64,000 bases of DNA from Saprospiraceae bacterium (lineage in GTDB: Bacteria > Bacteroidota > Bacteroidia > Chitinophagales > Saprospiraceae). Positions 10,735-19,351 of the stretch are shown piece after piece. The stretch covers positions 124,001 through 188,000 of the forward strand of contig JADKDE010000004.1 in NCBI GenBank assembly GCA_016718505.1, given 5' to 3'. The first letter of the stretch is position 1, and every line of letters starts with the position of its first letter. Below the pieces are notes generated by a model. The model made no database searches and was not told the origin of the DNA. It was given only the letters and a program-made list of their open reading frames with translations. A program made the position numbers and the translations under genes.

Positions 10735-10764
10735 TTGTGATATTAAATGGAAACTCTATATTTG
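10735..10764 (+). promoter_or_regulatory. Promoter of tRNA-Asp
   Basis: TTG at 10735-10737 and TATATTTG at 10757-10764, separated by 19 nt, match the Bacteroidota housekeeping promoter (TTG / TAnnTTTG). The tRNA begins 17 nt downstream. Confidence 0.7.
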
Positions 10765-10781
10765 CAACCGCTAACGCAAAC

Positions 10782-10855
10782 GGATCGGTAGTTCAGTTGG
10801 TTAGAATGCCGCCCTGTCACGGCGGAGGTCGCGGGTTCGAGTCCCGTCCGGTCCG
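10782..10855 (+). tRNA. tRNA-Asp (GTC)
   Basis: The cloverleaf is complete. The acceptor stem is GGATCGG/CCGGTCC with discriminator G. The D arm, a CCGCC/GGCGG anticodon stem with loop CTGTCAC (anticodon GTC), and a T arm with GGTTCGAGTCC all pair. CCA is not encoded. Confidence 0.96.
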
Positions 10856-10862
10856 CAAAAAG

Positions 10863-10894
10863 AGGCTCCTTAAGAAATTAGGGAGCCTTTTTTG
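10863..10894 (+). terminator. Terminator after tRNA-Asp
   Basis: AGGCTCC and GGGAGCCT pair around a short A-rich loop and are followed by a T run. It lies 7 nt after the tRNA. Confidence 0.8.
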
Positions 10895-11048
10895 TTTTTT
10901 GGACTTACCTGAAAATATGGCCTTGTGGTGAAAAGATAAGAGGGTAGCATTAATAGATGCATACAGAAATATAATATCAATATTTAAAAATGTTTGTATA
11001 TTGCTATAGTTGCAATCAGCAAATATTAGGCAAAATGTAAAAAAGACA

Positions 11049-11585
11049 ATGAACAGACTCCTCACATTGACATTAGTCGTACTCATTTCAGCTTGTGGAC
11101 AAGAGACTGAAAAGAAAGAGTCTATCGACAAAAATCCTATTCAGCAGCCTTCTGAATTGTCAACTGCTGAAAACGTAAAAGCTCGGAATGTAATAAGTGA
11201 TCCAACAGTTACGAAAAAGCAACAGGAAAAAATAATATTGCAATTTTCTAATGGACCAAGTCACAAAAGATTGAAATTGAATGGAAAAACAGTAGTAGTT
11301 ATTCAAATGGACTCCTTAGAAATTGAACAACTAAAGAAAATTGACGGAGAAGACAATTTTTATACAGCAGCGGACGACTTGATGTGGTATAACTCAATGA
11401 TGCTTAAGAAAATGAACTCACTTGGAATTTCAGTTGAGTACACCGACAAGGACACAGTTGACTTTTATTCTAAAGTCTTTAATCGGAGAATAATAAAAGA
11501 CTCTACTTTTTCGCTTTATACCTTTTTCCGCTTTGACGGAAAGGAAATCAAGAGAACAGAATTATTTGAATTAATTGAAGAATAA
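11049..11585 (+). CDS. Putative lipoprotein, possible lone gene cassette
   Basis: The start at 11049 gives a short lipoprotein signal peptide with lipobox Cys16 (MNRLLTLTLVVLISAC). The 178-residue product has a charged, low-complexity linker (residues 20-60), then an alpha/beta domain I do not recognise. The frame runs upstream to 11010, but that start would bury the signal peptide. An attC-like hairpin begins about 20 nt after the stop, the arrangement of an integron cassette. Function unknown. Confidence 0.65.
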   Translation: MNRLLTLTLVVLISACGQETEKKESIDKNPIQQPSELSTAENVKARNVISDPTVTKKQQEKIILQFSNGPSHKRLKLNGKTVVVIQMDSLEIEQLKKIDGEDNFYTAADDLMWYNSMMLKKMNSLGISVEYTDKDTVDFYSKVFNRRIIKDSTFSLYTFFRFDGKEIKRTELFELIEE

Positions 11586-11598
11586 AAAATAACATTGG

Positions 11599-11722
11599 GC
11601 CTAACTCAGAATATAGCTTATGGCGGGTGAAAGGCTGTCCGTTAGGTTTTCGCTTTGGTGCAGGCTTTCGTTTCGGTGGACAGGAAATTACTTCGAAACC
11701 GCCACAATCTATATTCAAACAG
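11599..11722 (+). repeat. attC-like long imperfect hairpin
   Basis: Arms GAATATAGCTTATGGCGG (from about 11608) and the reverse complement at 11699-11716 match at 16 of 18 positions and enclose about 73 nt. Inner arms CTGTCC (11635-11640) and GGACAG (11678-11683) also pair. GCCTAAC at 11599-11605 fits the attC consensus RYYYAAC, and GTTAGGT at 11641 fits GTTRRRY but is internal, not terminal. The site resembles the recombination site of a gene cassette; no integron integrase is in the window. Confidence 0.45.
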
Positions 11723-11831
11723 TAAAATGATGAGAACTTTTAACACTACCGCAATTTCCACAAATTAGACAAACAGCTACAAATTCCAATTAGGAGATCC
11801 TCAAAGTAAATAGACTGTCTAATAGTACCTT

Positions 11832-12149
11832 TTAAAGGTGAAGGAGATATTTAAGTTGAGAATTTAGCTGTTGGATTTCTAATTCATTCAGCTTGCCTAG
11901 TAGTCCTTTGGCAAGATGCTTATCGATGGTTGCAATTTTACTTGTTCGAATTAAAGAATTCATTTTTAATCCATTGGATTCATTGGCGACTACCAAAATA
12001 TCAGATGTTTCTTTTTTTTCAATTTGAGTAGTAATAAAACAAGCGGTAAAGTATAAATTAGTATGATATAGAACAACGGCTGGACGAAATTTACTTCCAA
12101 CCAAATTCGTAAATGGGTAGGAAACCAAAATAATATCGCCTTTATTCAC
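11832..12149 (-). CDS. PemK/MazF-family toxin
   Basis: The 105-residue protein begins MNKGDIILVSYPFTNLVGSKFRPAVVL, the hallmark of PemK/MazF endoribonucleases. The second conserved block is SLIRTSKIATIDKHLAKGLLGKL. The start overlaps the upstream antitoxin gene by 8 nt, so the pair is translationally coupled. It probably cleaves mRNA when free. No break is visible. Confidence 0.85.
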   Translation of the reverse strand: MNKGDIILVSYPFTNLVGSKFRPAVVLYHTNLYFTACFITTQIEKKETSDILVVANESNGLKMNSLIRTSKIATIDKHLAKGLLGKLNELEIQQLNSQLKYLLHL

Positions 12150-12372
12150 TAAATACCTTTTTGAGATCTTTTTCTGAATAAATCTCCTCTTCTTTGTTCA
12201 AAAAATCAAAAGATTGACTTTTGGAAATAAAATTTTGTATTTCCTCAGTAAGTTTTTGTTCTTCATACTGCTTGATAACAAAATCAGCAAATTCCGAAAT
12301 TTCTTCAGCCTTTGAATCTGGGAGTTGATTAATAATTTTAACAGTTCTTTCTATTATAGCTTCCTTCGTCAT
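12142..12372 (-). CDS. Antitoxin of PemK-type toxin (DUF2281-like)
   Basis: This acidic 76-residue protein begins MTKEAIIERTVKIINQLPDSKAEEISEFADFVI, resembling small DUF2281-type antitoxins. The C-terminus (EEEIYSEKDLKKVFSE) is the likely toxin-binding tail. It precedes and overlaps the PemK-like toxin. The module lies between tRNA-Asp and the biotin operon. Confidence 0.75.
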   Translation of the reverse strand: MTKEAIIERTVKIINQLPDSKAEEISEFADFVIKQYEEQKLTEEIQNFISKSQSFDFLNKEEEIYSEKDLKKVFSE

Positions 12373-12407
12373 ATAACCTTTTTAATTTCAAATATAATCA
12401 TTTTATT

Positions 12408-13664
12408 TCACTCCACATGCGCATGCAAAAACGATATGATTTTTTCATAAACGAAATCTAATTCTTCTGTCGATATGCAATAGGGTGGTAGTAAGTAAAA
12501 TACATTCCCCAAAGGTCGCATCAATATGCCATTGGCTAAAAAATAATCGTAAATCTTGGCTCGTATTGGGTTGAAATAGGATCCTTCGATTCCTTGCATT
12601 TCTATAGCCATCACAGTACCTACGAATCGAACATGAATTCTCTCGCCAAATTTCGCTTGGATTTTAGGGGCAAAATTTCGATGGTATGCGCTAATGTTTT
12701 GAATTCTGGACAAAGCTTCGGGCGTTTGTATAATCTTCAAATTCTCCAAGGCTACTGCGCACGAAAGGGGATTAGCTGTATAGGAGTGGCCATGTAACAG
12801 GGCATTAGATAGGTCTTTTCCAAAAAATGCCTGATAAACAAATGGTGTGGCCAAGGTAACTGCTAGGGGCATCACACCACCCGTTAATCCCTTTGCGAGA
12901 CAAATGATATCGGGCTTCAATTCCGCTTGATCTGAGGCCATTAAACTGCCTGTACGGCCAAATCCTGTCAATACTTCATCGGCGATCGCCAAGGCTCCAT
13001 GCTTTTGGCAATTATCAATGATTTGGTTTATTTTTGAAGCGGGATAAATGCGCATTCCACTGGTCCCCATCAGTAGAGGCTCGTAGATGAATGCTGCGAT
13101 GTCTCCATCGGAGAAAGCTTCTTCAAGCTGTTTTTCAAAATCGTCTGAAAAAACATCCAACTCGACCACCTCAAATAAATATTTCTTAAATGGCTTAAAA
13201 AATCCATCTTTTCCAGCCAATGCCATAGATCCAAATGTTTCTCCATGAAAGCCTCCTTTAAGGGTTGCAATTTTGGTTTTATGCTCGTTTCCAGTGTTTA
13301 TTTGATATTGAATGGCCATTTTTATGGCTATTTCCACAGCTGTAGAGCCGTTATCTGAATAGAATACTTTTGCGTCGTTCCAAGGAGCGATTTTTACCAA
13401 TTCTGATGCCAAATCCTCAGCAGGTTGATGCGTGAAGCCAGCAAATATAACGTGGTCAAGCTTTGTCGTTTGTTGTCTCAGTGCTTCCATCAGTCGGGGG
13501 TGACAATGCCCGTGGAGACAAGTCCACCAAGACGAAATCCCATCAATAATCTTCCTCCCGTCTTCTAGGTATAAGTACAATCCATCCGCCTTTATGACTT
13601 TTAGCGGGGCTGGAGCATTCGCCATTTGCGTATATGGAAACCAAATATGATTGTGAGAATTCAT
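12408..13664 (-). CDS. bioA: Adenosylmethionine-8-amino-7-oxononanoate aminotransferase BioA
   Basis: BioA converts 7-keto-8-aminopelargonate to 7,8-diaminopelargonate. The 418 residues belong to class III aminotransferases. SSWWTCLHGHCHP near residue 45 is a BioA signature, and PLP Lys258 lies in CLAKGLTGG. The gene lies 2 nt after bioD and is the last of bioF-bioD-bioA. Confidence 0.95.
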   Translation of the reverse strand: MNSHNHIWFPYTQMANAPAPLKVIKADGLYLYLEDGRKIIDGISSWWTCLHGHCHPRLMEALRQQTTKLDHVIFAGFTHQPAEDLASELVKIAPWNDAKVFYSDNGSTAVEIAIKMAIQYQINTGNEHKTKIATLKGGFHGETFGSMALAGKDGFFKPFKKYLFEVVELDVFSDDFEKQLEEAFSDGDIAAFIYEPLLMGTSGMRIYPASKINQIIDNCQKHGALAIADEVLTGFGRTGSLMASDQAELKPDIICLAKGLTGGVMPLAVTLATPFVYQAFFGKDLSNALLHGHSYTANPLSCAVALENLKIIQTPEALSRIQNISAYHRNFAPKIQAKFGERIHVRFVGTVMAIEMQGIEGSYFNPIRAKIYDYFLANGILMRPLGNVFYLLPPYCISTEELDFVYEKIISFLHAHVE

Positions 13665-13666
13665 GA

Positions 13667-14275
13667 TTATTTATAGATTTTGTAGGCCTGATGATCGTAT
13701 GTATTTACGATATGGAACAAACTACCTATGACGGGAGGGTTATATCGCTTCATAATCACCACTTCTGAATCTAGGTTTGTTTTCCCATTCCATACGATTC
13801 CTTTAAAGGCCAAATTGTGGTGGTAGATATAATCCAAGCACAACAAACTGTGATTAATGCTTCCTAAATAGGGCTTGATCACCAAAACAAGTGGGATTTT
13901 TCGGTCTTGTGCAAAGTCTGCAAAAGTGTAATCCTTCGATATGGGCGACAGCAACCCTCCAGCACTCTCGATGAGTAAATTCTCAGATTGAGGGATAGAA
14001 ACAGTTCTAGGATTTATCGGGATTTTACTTTTTTCAATTGCGATGTGTGGTGACACAGGGTCGGGATATCTAATCAATGGCTCGTAGTACTTCCAGTCAG
14101 GCAAGGCTTTTTGTACGATGGATTTAACGGTATTCGTGTCGTCGTCGATCATCGATCCAGTCTGAAATGGCTTCCAATAGTCCATCTTCCATTCAATACA
14201 TAAGGCGGTGGATACCATCGTTTTGCCAACTTCTGTATGAATTCCAACCACCAATATATTTTCTTGATTAGCCAT
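13667..14275 (-). CDS. bioD: Dethiobiotin synthetase BioD
   Basis: BioD closes the ureido ring using CO2 and ATP. The 202-residue protein has the P-loop at residues 11-19 (GIHTEVGKT), then WKPFQTG (substrate Lys) and ESAGGLLSPI. It overlaps bioF by 8 nt and is followed by bioA at 2 nt. Confidence 0.93.
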   Translation of the reverse strand: MANQENILVVGIHTEVGKTMVSTALCIEWKMDYWKPFQTGSMIDDDTNTVKSIVQKALPDWKYYEPLIRYPDPVSPHIAIEKSKIPINPRTVSIPQSENLLIESAGGLLSPISKDYTFADFAQDRKIPLVLVIKPYLGSINHSLLCLDYIYHHNLAFKGIVWNGKTNLDSEVVIMKRYNPPVIGSLFHIVNTYDHQAYKIYK

Positions 14276-15377
14276 TATTCACGACCGTTTTTATTAATAA
14301 ATCAATCTCTTCAAAAGTGTTAAAGGAGTGAAGGCAAATCCTTAATTGTTCTTTGCCTTGAGGCACAGTGGGAGGATATATGGCCTTGGTCCAAATACCC
14401 ACTTCGATTAAATTTGATTCCGTAATTTTTAATTTTTCGATGTCGTCGAATATTATTTGCTGGATAGGACTTCTGACACATTTTATTCTAAGGTGAGTAT
14501 TTTCCGCTTGTGACAAAAAGTATTCAATATTTGAAAATAAGCTTCTCCTGAGGTCTTCCATATCCAGCTTAAAAAATGCCGAAAGGTCCGCCAAATGCCT
14601 AGGAGATGCAGCAGTTGAAAAAACAAACGACCTAGCAAAATTTACCAGATACTCAATCAATAAAGTACTTCCTAGCACCACCGCACCATGGCTCCCAGCC
14701 GCTTTGCCAAACGTCATAAGCCGAGCAGTCACTTCCCGTTCTATGCCCCATTCTGTGCAAAGCCCTGACCCATTTTGTCCCCAAATCCCCGTACTATGGG
14801 CTTCATCAACGATCAAGGCGCAGTCATATTCTTTTTTCAACTGGACTATTTCTAGCAGCGGAGCAAAATCTCCGTCCATGGAATACACCGATTCTACCAC
14901 GATCCAACTATCTGTACCCTTATTGGCTTCTAACAATGACCTTAAATTAGCGATGTTGTTGTGCTTAAATTTTATCGCACGAGCATTCGAAAGTCTAATC
15001 CCATCGAGGATGGATGCATGACAGAATTCATCATAAAGAATGAGCTCATTTCGTCCTGCAATGCATGAAATTAACCCAATGTTTGCGTCATATCCACTGT
15101 TAAAGTAAAGAGCTGCATCAGCTTTGAAAAATTTTGCACAGCTAGCTTCAAAATCCACATGCCATGGCGTATTTCCACTCAATAATCTCGCCCCAGTAGC
15201 CCCTTGAGGGATGTATTCATCTGATAATTTTACTAGGAGCTGATTTTTGACTATTCCTAGATAATCATTGGACATAAAATCAATCAAACCTGATTTTTGC
15301 TCGACCAGTCGCCTCAGTATGCCTTGATCTTTTCGTTGATTTAGTTTTTGCTCCAGCCTTTTTTCATGCCATTTCAT
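14268..15377 (-). CDS. bioF: 8-amino-7-oxononanoate synthase BioF
   Basis: BioF joins pimeloyl thioester with alanine, the first committed step of biotin ring formation. It is an alpha-oxoamine synthase of about 370 residues. Motifs include FMSNDYLG, LYFNSGYDAN, VDEAHSTGIWG and PLP Lys225 in FGKAAGSHGA. I place the start at the ATG at 15377; the frame also has a TTG one codon earlier. No bioC or bioH is nearby. Confidence 0.93.
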   Translation of the reverse strand: MKWHEKRLEQKLNQRKDQGILRRLVEQKSGLIDFMSNDYLGIVKNQLLVKLSDEYIPQGATGARLLSGNTPWHVDFEASCAKFFKADAALYFNSGYDANIGLISCIAGRNELILYDEFCHASILDGIRLSNARAIKFKHNNIANLRSLLEANKGTDSWIVVESVYSMDGDFAPLLEIVQLKKEYDCALIVDEAHSTGIWGQNGSGLCTEWGIEREVTARLMTFGKAAGSHGAVVLGSTLLIEYLVNFARSFVFSTAASPRHLADLSAFFKLDMEDLRRSLFSNIEYFLSQAENTHLRIKCVRSPIQQIIFDDIEKLKITESNLIEVGIWTKAIYPPTVPQGKEQLRICLHSFNTFEEIDLLIKTVVNNG

Positions 15378-15381
15378 CAAA

Positions 15382-15411
15382 CAAATGTAGCAATTACCTC
15401 ATTAACTTCAA
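15382..15411 (-). promoter_or_regulatory. Promoter of the biotin operon, abutting the start codon
   Basis: On the minus strand TTG (15411-15409) and TACATTTG (15389-15382) are 19 nt apart, a good Bacteroidota promoter. The -7 box ends only 4 nt before the bioF ATG, so the transcript would be leaderless or start inside the gene. Confidence 0.55.
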
Positions 15412-15453
15412 TTATTACCTTTATTATTCTTATTTTTGTGCAAAATATCGAAA

Positions 15454-15879
15454 ATGAGAAAAACAATAACTATTTCTGCTATTTTAATCATAATCATCGT
15501 GGCTGCCTGGGGTGCCTTGGCGTATTATGCAACATATAGCGATGGGTATAGAGTAGGGGTCATCACCAAATTTTCAAGGAAAGGTATGATTTTTAAGACC
15601 TACGAAGGCGAGTTGGACCTTGGCTATTTAAAGTCTAATGGCGGCGGAATCGGCAATAATATTTTTTATTTTTCTGTAGAAAATAAGGAATCAGAAGTCC
15701 TCGATGCTATAAATAAAGCCAGCGATAAGGGTTTTCCTATCAAGCTTTATTACAAGGAAAGATATTGGAATTTGCCATTTCTAGGGGAAACCAAATATTT
15801 TATTACCAAAGGCGAGCTGATCGATAGGCCCATTAATCATTCGAATCCATTGAACCCGCAACAATCCACTTATATGTAG
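15454..15879 (+). CDS. Small membrane-anchored protein of unknown function
   Basis: The product has 141 residues from ATG 15454, with one N-terminal membrane helix or signal anchor (residues 4-22) followed by YSDGYRVGVITKFSRKG and a small beta-rich domain. Similar short Bacteroidota proteins are known to me, sometimes mislabelled 6-phosphogluconate dehydrogenase; nothing here supports an enzyme. TATTTTTG at 15431-15438 is a plausible -7 box. Confidence 0.65.
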   Translation: MRKTITISAILIIIIVAAWGALAYYATYSDGYRVGVITKFSRKGMIFKTYEGELDLGYLKSNGGGIGNNIFYFSVENKESEVLDAINKASDKGFPIKLYYKERYWNLPFLGETKYFITKGELIDRPINHSNPLNPQQSTYM

Positions 15880-15934
15880 TATTTTTATGGCGAGTTCCAT
15901 TTTTCATCCAAATAATTTTAGCAAAACGAAAAAA

Positions 15935-16004
15935 TGGAATCGGGCTATTCGCTTCTTCGGTCCTTCGGACCATCTCCAAGAGATGCAGCTACTATCCCTC
16001 TCGC
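15935..16004 (-). repeat. GC-rich hairpin repeat, copy E (short form)
   Basis: Read on the minus strand it has GCGAGAGGGATAG, then a perfect stem CATCTC-TTG-GAGATG, the conserved hairpin GTCC-GAA-GGAC, and CGAATAGCCCGA. It shares the GTCCGAAGGAC core with the copies at 18202 and 31625. The right part is missing or different. Confidence 0.7.
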
Positions 16005-16057
16005 ATCCCAGATAAATATACCCATCCATAACGTAAAAAACTATAATTAGAATTAAA

Positions 16058-16564
16058 ATGAAATCAAATAAAATCCTTGTCCTGCTAGCATTTTCAATCA
16101 CAAGCCTCGGTATTGCAGTGAGTTGTAAATCCGATAAAAATCCAAAACGCAATCCAGACCAAGCCCTTTCACAGTTACAATGGCTCGTTGGATCATGGGA
16201 AGGATCGACAAAGTTCGGAACAGCTAGAGAATCATGGCAAAAGATGAATGACTCAGTCCTGATAGGCGAGGGGTCTATGGTCAATCCTGACGGAACCACT
16301 TCTAGTGAAAAATTGTCCATTGAATTGCAGAAAGGGAATCTTTTCTACATTCCTATTATGATGAAGGACAGCGTTTTGATGGCAACTAATTTTGTGATGA
16401 GTTCCAATTCATCTGATGTGTGGATATTTGAGAACTCCTCTAACAAATTTCCTACAAAGATCAAATACATCAAAAAGTCAAACGACAATTTTATCGCTGA
16501 GTTAGTAGGTAAAAACGAGGAAGGAAAACTTGACTCGTTCACTTTTGACTTCAAAAGGAAATAA
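16058..16564 (+). CDS. Lipoprotein, DUF6265-like
   Basis: A lipoprotein signal peptide ends at Cys23 (SLGIAVSC). The 168-residue protein contains LQWLVGSWEGSTKFG and later LIGEGSMVNPDG, the pattern of the DUF6265 lipocalin-like beta-barrel family. Function unknown. The gene is monocistronic and converges on nusB. Confidence 0.7.
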   Translation: MKSNKILVLLAFSITSLGIAVSCKSDKNPKRNPDQALSQLQWLVGSWEGSTKFGTARESWQKMNDSVLIGEGSMVNPDGTTSSEKLSIELQKGNLFYIPIMMKDSVLMATNFVMSSNSSDVWIFENSSNKFPTKIKYIKKSNDNFIAELVGKNEEGKLDSFTFDFKRK

Positions 16565-16599
16565 TAATAAACTACAGAGATTTAATAAGGATGCTGGAA

Positions 16600-17514
16600 T
16601 TATTCTTTGGTGATTTTTCCAGCTTCTTTGAGCTGCTTGCAAAGCTTGTCCAATATTCCGTTCAAGAATTCTGCGCTCTTTTCGTGACTGTATAGTTTGG
16701 CTAGTTCAATGTACTCATTGAGTGTGACATGGGTTGGCACGATGTCGATGTATAAGAATTCGGCCATAGCCAACTTTATCAAAAGCATATCGATTTGAGC
16801 CACTCGATCTACCTCCCAATTGACCAGATTGCTGGCGATTTGATTCTCGAATGATTTCTCGTGTTCTACATAAGTTTTCAATAGTTTTTTGCCAAGTTCA
16901 TCCACAGCTTCTGGATCAGGTTTGTGCTTCTCATGAAAATCTCCTGCCAATGGCAAATCTTTGAGTGTCTTCTTAACTGCTCCCATGACCAAGGACTTAT
17001 CGTCCTCCCACGCGGCATAGAAATCCTCTATGATCTCGTTGCAATGGTCGTCTTTTAGGCTGAATTTATATAGAGCTAATAAGATATCAATATGCGCTTG
17101 GTTGCCTTCTTGGTTATATACGTATTCTTTATAAACTTCTTCCTTTGAAAAATCGAAATAGATTTTCTTACAGAGATCTGCATTGATTTTCTCCTCGATT
17201 TTGTAAAACTTTACCAGCGCTTTTAGAGAAGGATTCGAAATCAGTGATTCCGTACAAGGATTCGTGGCCAATTTGGCACTGAATGTCAAGTCTTCGGGAT
17301 TAACTATGAATTTATTTTTGCGTTTATCTTCCTCTTCCTTTGCATACTGGGTGATGTCGGCGAGTAATTGAAGATTGTAAACGTAGATTTCAAAAGTATT
17401 TTGTACCGCCTTATCGAATCGATCAATGGCAGATTTTACTTGTAAGTCTTCATTTTTAATACAAGCGTACAAGGTTTGGAGTACTTTTACTCTAATATTT
17501 CTTCTACTTAGCAT
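16600..17514 (-). CDS. nusB: Transcription antitermination factor NusB (long form)
   Basis: The C-terminal part (about 170-300) is the NusB helical domain, with VNWEVDRVAQIDMLLIKLAMAEFLY and VTLNEYIELAKLYS. The N-terminus carries the family opening MLSRRNIRVKVLQTLYA. At 304 residues it is about twice the E. coli length; the central insertion is usual in Bacteroidota. NusB works with NusE on rRNA transcription. A -7 box TAACTTTG lies at 17580-17573 on the minus strand. Confidence 0.92.
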   Translation of the reverse strand: MLSRRNIRVKVLQTLYACIKNEDLQVKSAIDRFDKAVQNTFEIYVYNLQLLADITQYAKEEEDKRKNKFIVNPEDLTFSAKLATNPCTESLISNPSLKALVKFYKIEEKINADLCKKIYFDFSKEEVYKEYVYNQEGNQAHIDILLALYKFSLKDDHCNEIIEDFYAAWEDDKSLVMGAVKKTLKDLPLAGDFHEKHKPDPEAVDELGKKLLKTYVEHEKSFENQIASNLVNWEVDRVAQIDMLLIKLAMAEFLYIDIVPTHVTLNEYIELAKLYSHEKSAEFLNGILDKLCKQLKEAGKITKE

Positions 17515-17691
17515 AAATTATATAAATCGATTACTCAACGGACTAATTTTCAAGGGCGCAAATTTGCGTTAGCAAAGTTACATATTATTATTAAATATGT
17601 TAAATAATTTTTTTATTTAAGAATTTGGTACATATCATAATGACAAAGATAAAATTATTTTTTGTGACAATCTTGTCAAAAATTATTAATA

Positions 17692-18057
17692 TTATTTATT
17701 CAAATCGTATGTACATTTTGTAATCGAGCCAAGAACAGCCTCTCGGGTATGAGTAAAAGTGAGTTTAGTTCCATCAGACGAAAGATTTCCTTCTAGGGTT
17801 TGTCCGATCCCTAAGGCTGTATTGTCAAAGGAAAGTTTACAACCGCAGCGTTCGACATCTAGACCGTCAATGCCTGGTGCATTCACCCTAACCGTCGATG
17901 AAGAAATGGAACTTAAACGCACAGTGACGGTACTCTGGGTTAAATGGCAAGATTTAGGTCCCCTCCATTCACCATTGAAGAGGGAGCTATCACATTTGTT
18001 GTCTTTGTTGCAAGATAAAGTAAATACTAAGACTAGAATAAAATAAGTTTGTTTCAT
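17692..18057 (-). CDS. Putative lipoprotein
   Basis: This 121-residue protein has a short signal peptide and lipobox Cys16 (FILVLVFTLSC). It has several Cys residues and a small beta-rich domain resembling other lipocalin-like Bacteroidota lipoproteins (FNGEWRGPKSC). Function unknown. The gene lies downstream of hairpin repeat copy A. Confidence 0.6.
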   Translation of the reverse strand: MKQTYFILVLVFTLSCNKDNKCDSSLFNGEWRGPKSCHLTQSTVTVRLSSISSSTVRVNAPGIDGLDVERCGCKLSFDNTALGIGQTLEGNLSSDGTKLTFTHTREAVLGSITKCTYDLNK

Positions 18058-18201
18058 AATAAAAATAGATTTAAAAGTAAAGTAGATTTACAAATATACA
18101 AATTATAATTTAAAAATGAAATTTTTATAAAAATATTTGTATTTGAGGGATTGGTACGAGATTGGCTAATAAAAAAATTAAAGGGACTCAAAAACGAAAG
18201 T

Positions 18202-18305
18202 GCGTCAGTGATCGGAGCCGACTCGTCTCGACGAGTGTCCGAAGGACCAAAGCGGCGAAGTGCGCGACCCGATCTCGACCAAAAGGGCGAGATGAGGGGG
18301 ACGCC
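18202..18305 (+). repeat. GC-rich hairpin repeat, copy A
   Basis: Ends are GCGTC and GACGC. Inside are ATCGGAGCC, a perfect stem ACTCGTC-TC-GACGAGT, the core hairpin GTCC-GAA-GGAC, CAAAGCGGC, GCGCGACCCGATCTCG, and a stem around CCAAAAGG. It is far more GC-rich than its surroundings and lies in the gap between gldH and the lipoprotein gene. Confidence 0.85.
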
Positions 18306-18323
18306 CAAATCAAAAATAAAGTA

Positions 18324-18830
18324 TTATTTGGTTTCTTTAGAGGGAATGCTCTTTTCGACGATAACTTCTACCGCGTTAATGTTTTTTAATTCGGACTCAC
18401 GGGAGTATTGTTCGATGACCATACCGTAGGTGCCCTTTGTTGGAAAAAAGATACCTTTTTGCATTAAGTACTCACAGGTATAAGTATCAGAAAACCAAGA
18501 CTTTGTGCCATACCATGCGCCACTATTTTCGGCGAGATCAAAAGAAAGAATCTGTGTTTTTCGGGACTTGTCTGGATAAATGGTATGGACTTTGGTGTAA
18601 ATATTCTGATTGGGATAGGCGCCAGTATGGGTAATATTGAGTGAAATGTCATATCTCGTGGTGGTATCGGGGGGAGTGAATGCAAAAGCCAGCGTATCTT
18701 TGTAGGACCAGATTCCATTGTGGATCTCTTGTGTTTTTTCGTAAAGCACACCATCCTGACAAGCACCAAATGTCAATAAAGAAGCGATGATAAAGCCCAA
18801 AATTTTGCAATTGTGTATCCAATTTTTCAT
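18324..18830 (-). CDS. gldH: Gliding-motility lipoprotein GldH
   Basis: The 168-residue protein has a lipoprotein signal peptide with Cys24 (LLTFGAC). It shows the GldH features YEKTQEIHNGIWSYKDTLAF, DISLNITHTGAYPNQNIY and GTYGMVIEQY. GldH is needed for gliding and chitin use in Flavobacterium. It lies 8 nt after the DUF2452 gene. Confidence 0.88.
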   Translation of the reverse strand: MKNWIHNCKILGFIIASLLTFGACQDGVLYEKTQEIHNGIWSYKDTLAFAFTPPDTTTRYDISLNITHTGAYPNQNIYTKVHTIYPDKSRKTQILSFDLAENSGAWYGTKSWFSDTYTCEYLMQKGIFFPTKGTYGMVIEQYSRESELKNINAVEVIVEKSIPSKETK

Positions 18831-18838
18831 CGAGATAT

Positions 18839-19333
18839 TTATTTTGAAATGTCGGAAAATGGGGTGATTAGTTCTATTTGACCGTCTTCAATATCCCACG
18901 TGTGGTCAGCTAATAATTTTACAGTAGCTAGGTATTCGTAAGGGATGGAATTTCCCCATTCCTTGGGGCTCACCATGGATAGGATATTCTCGCCAGAGGA
19001 CCTTCTGTAAAGGTAATAAGTCTTGCCAAAAACAGGTTTGAATCCCATGGATGCTTGGTAAATTTTTTCTGAAAGACCGATTTTTGTATGTATCGCTTTT
19101 GCTTGATCTACGAGGGTATCCATTTGTTGCTTGAGCTGGAGCAATTGAAGATCTGTCTGTTCATACATGGCCGCCATGGCAAGGCCTTTGACACGTCCCT
19201 TGTCTAGAGGTTTGATAAGGCCAGAGCCAACGTGATGGGCGTAGGGTAGCAATCCAGGATTTTCGGCTACTTTATCTTCGTGGATTGGATTTATAAAATC
19301 GCTATTTATTTCTTTGTTATCCATCAGTGGCAA
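18839..19333 (-). CDS. DUF2452 domain protein
   Basis: The product has 161-164 residues; starts at 19333 or 19324 are both possible. It carries LLPYAHHVGSGLIKP, a coiled region with heptads (LQLLQLKQQMDTLVDQA), and FKPVFGKTYYLYRR, all typical of DUF2452. It is probably cytoplasmic and of unknown function. It precedes gldH, with which it likely forms a transcript. Confidence 0.8.
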   Translation of the reverse strand: MPLMDNKEINSDFINPIHEDKVAENPGLLPYAHHVGSGLIKPLDKGRVKGLAMAAMYEQTDLQLLQLKQQMDTLVDQAKAIHTKIGLSEKIYQASMGFKPVFGKTYYLYRRSSGENILSMVSPKEWGNSIPYEYLATVKLLADHTWDIEDGQIELITPFSDISK

Positions 19334-19351
19334 TCCTATATCAAGTAAAAT

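Noticed and set aside
18151..18429. Plus- and minus-strand frames across 18054-18429
   Set aside because: They run through hairpin repeat copy A and the antisense of gldH; GC-rich repeat sequence simply lacks stops.
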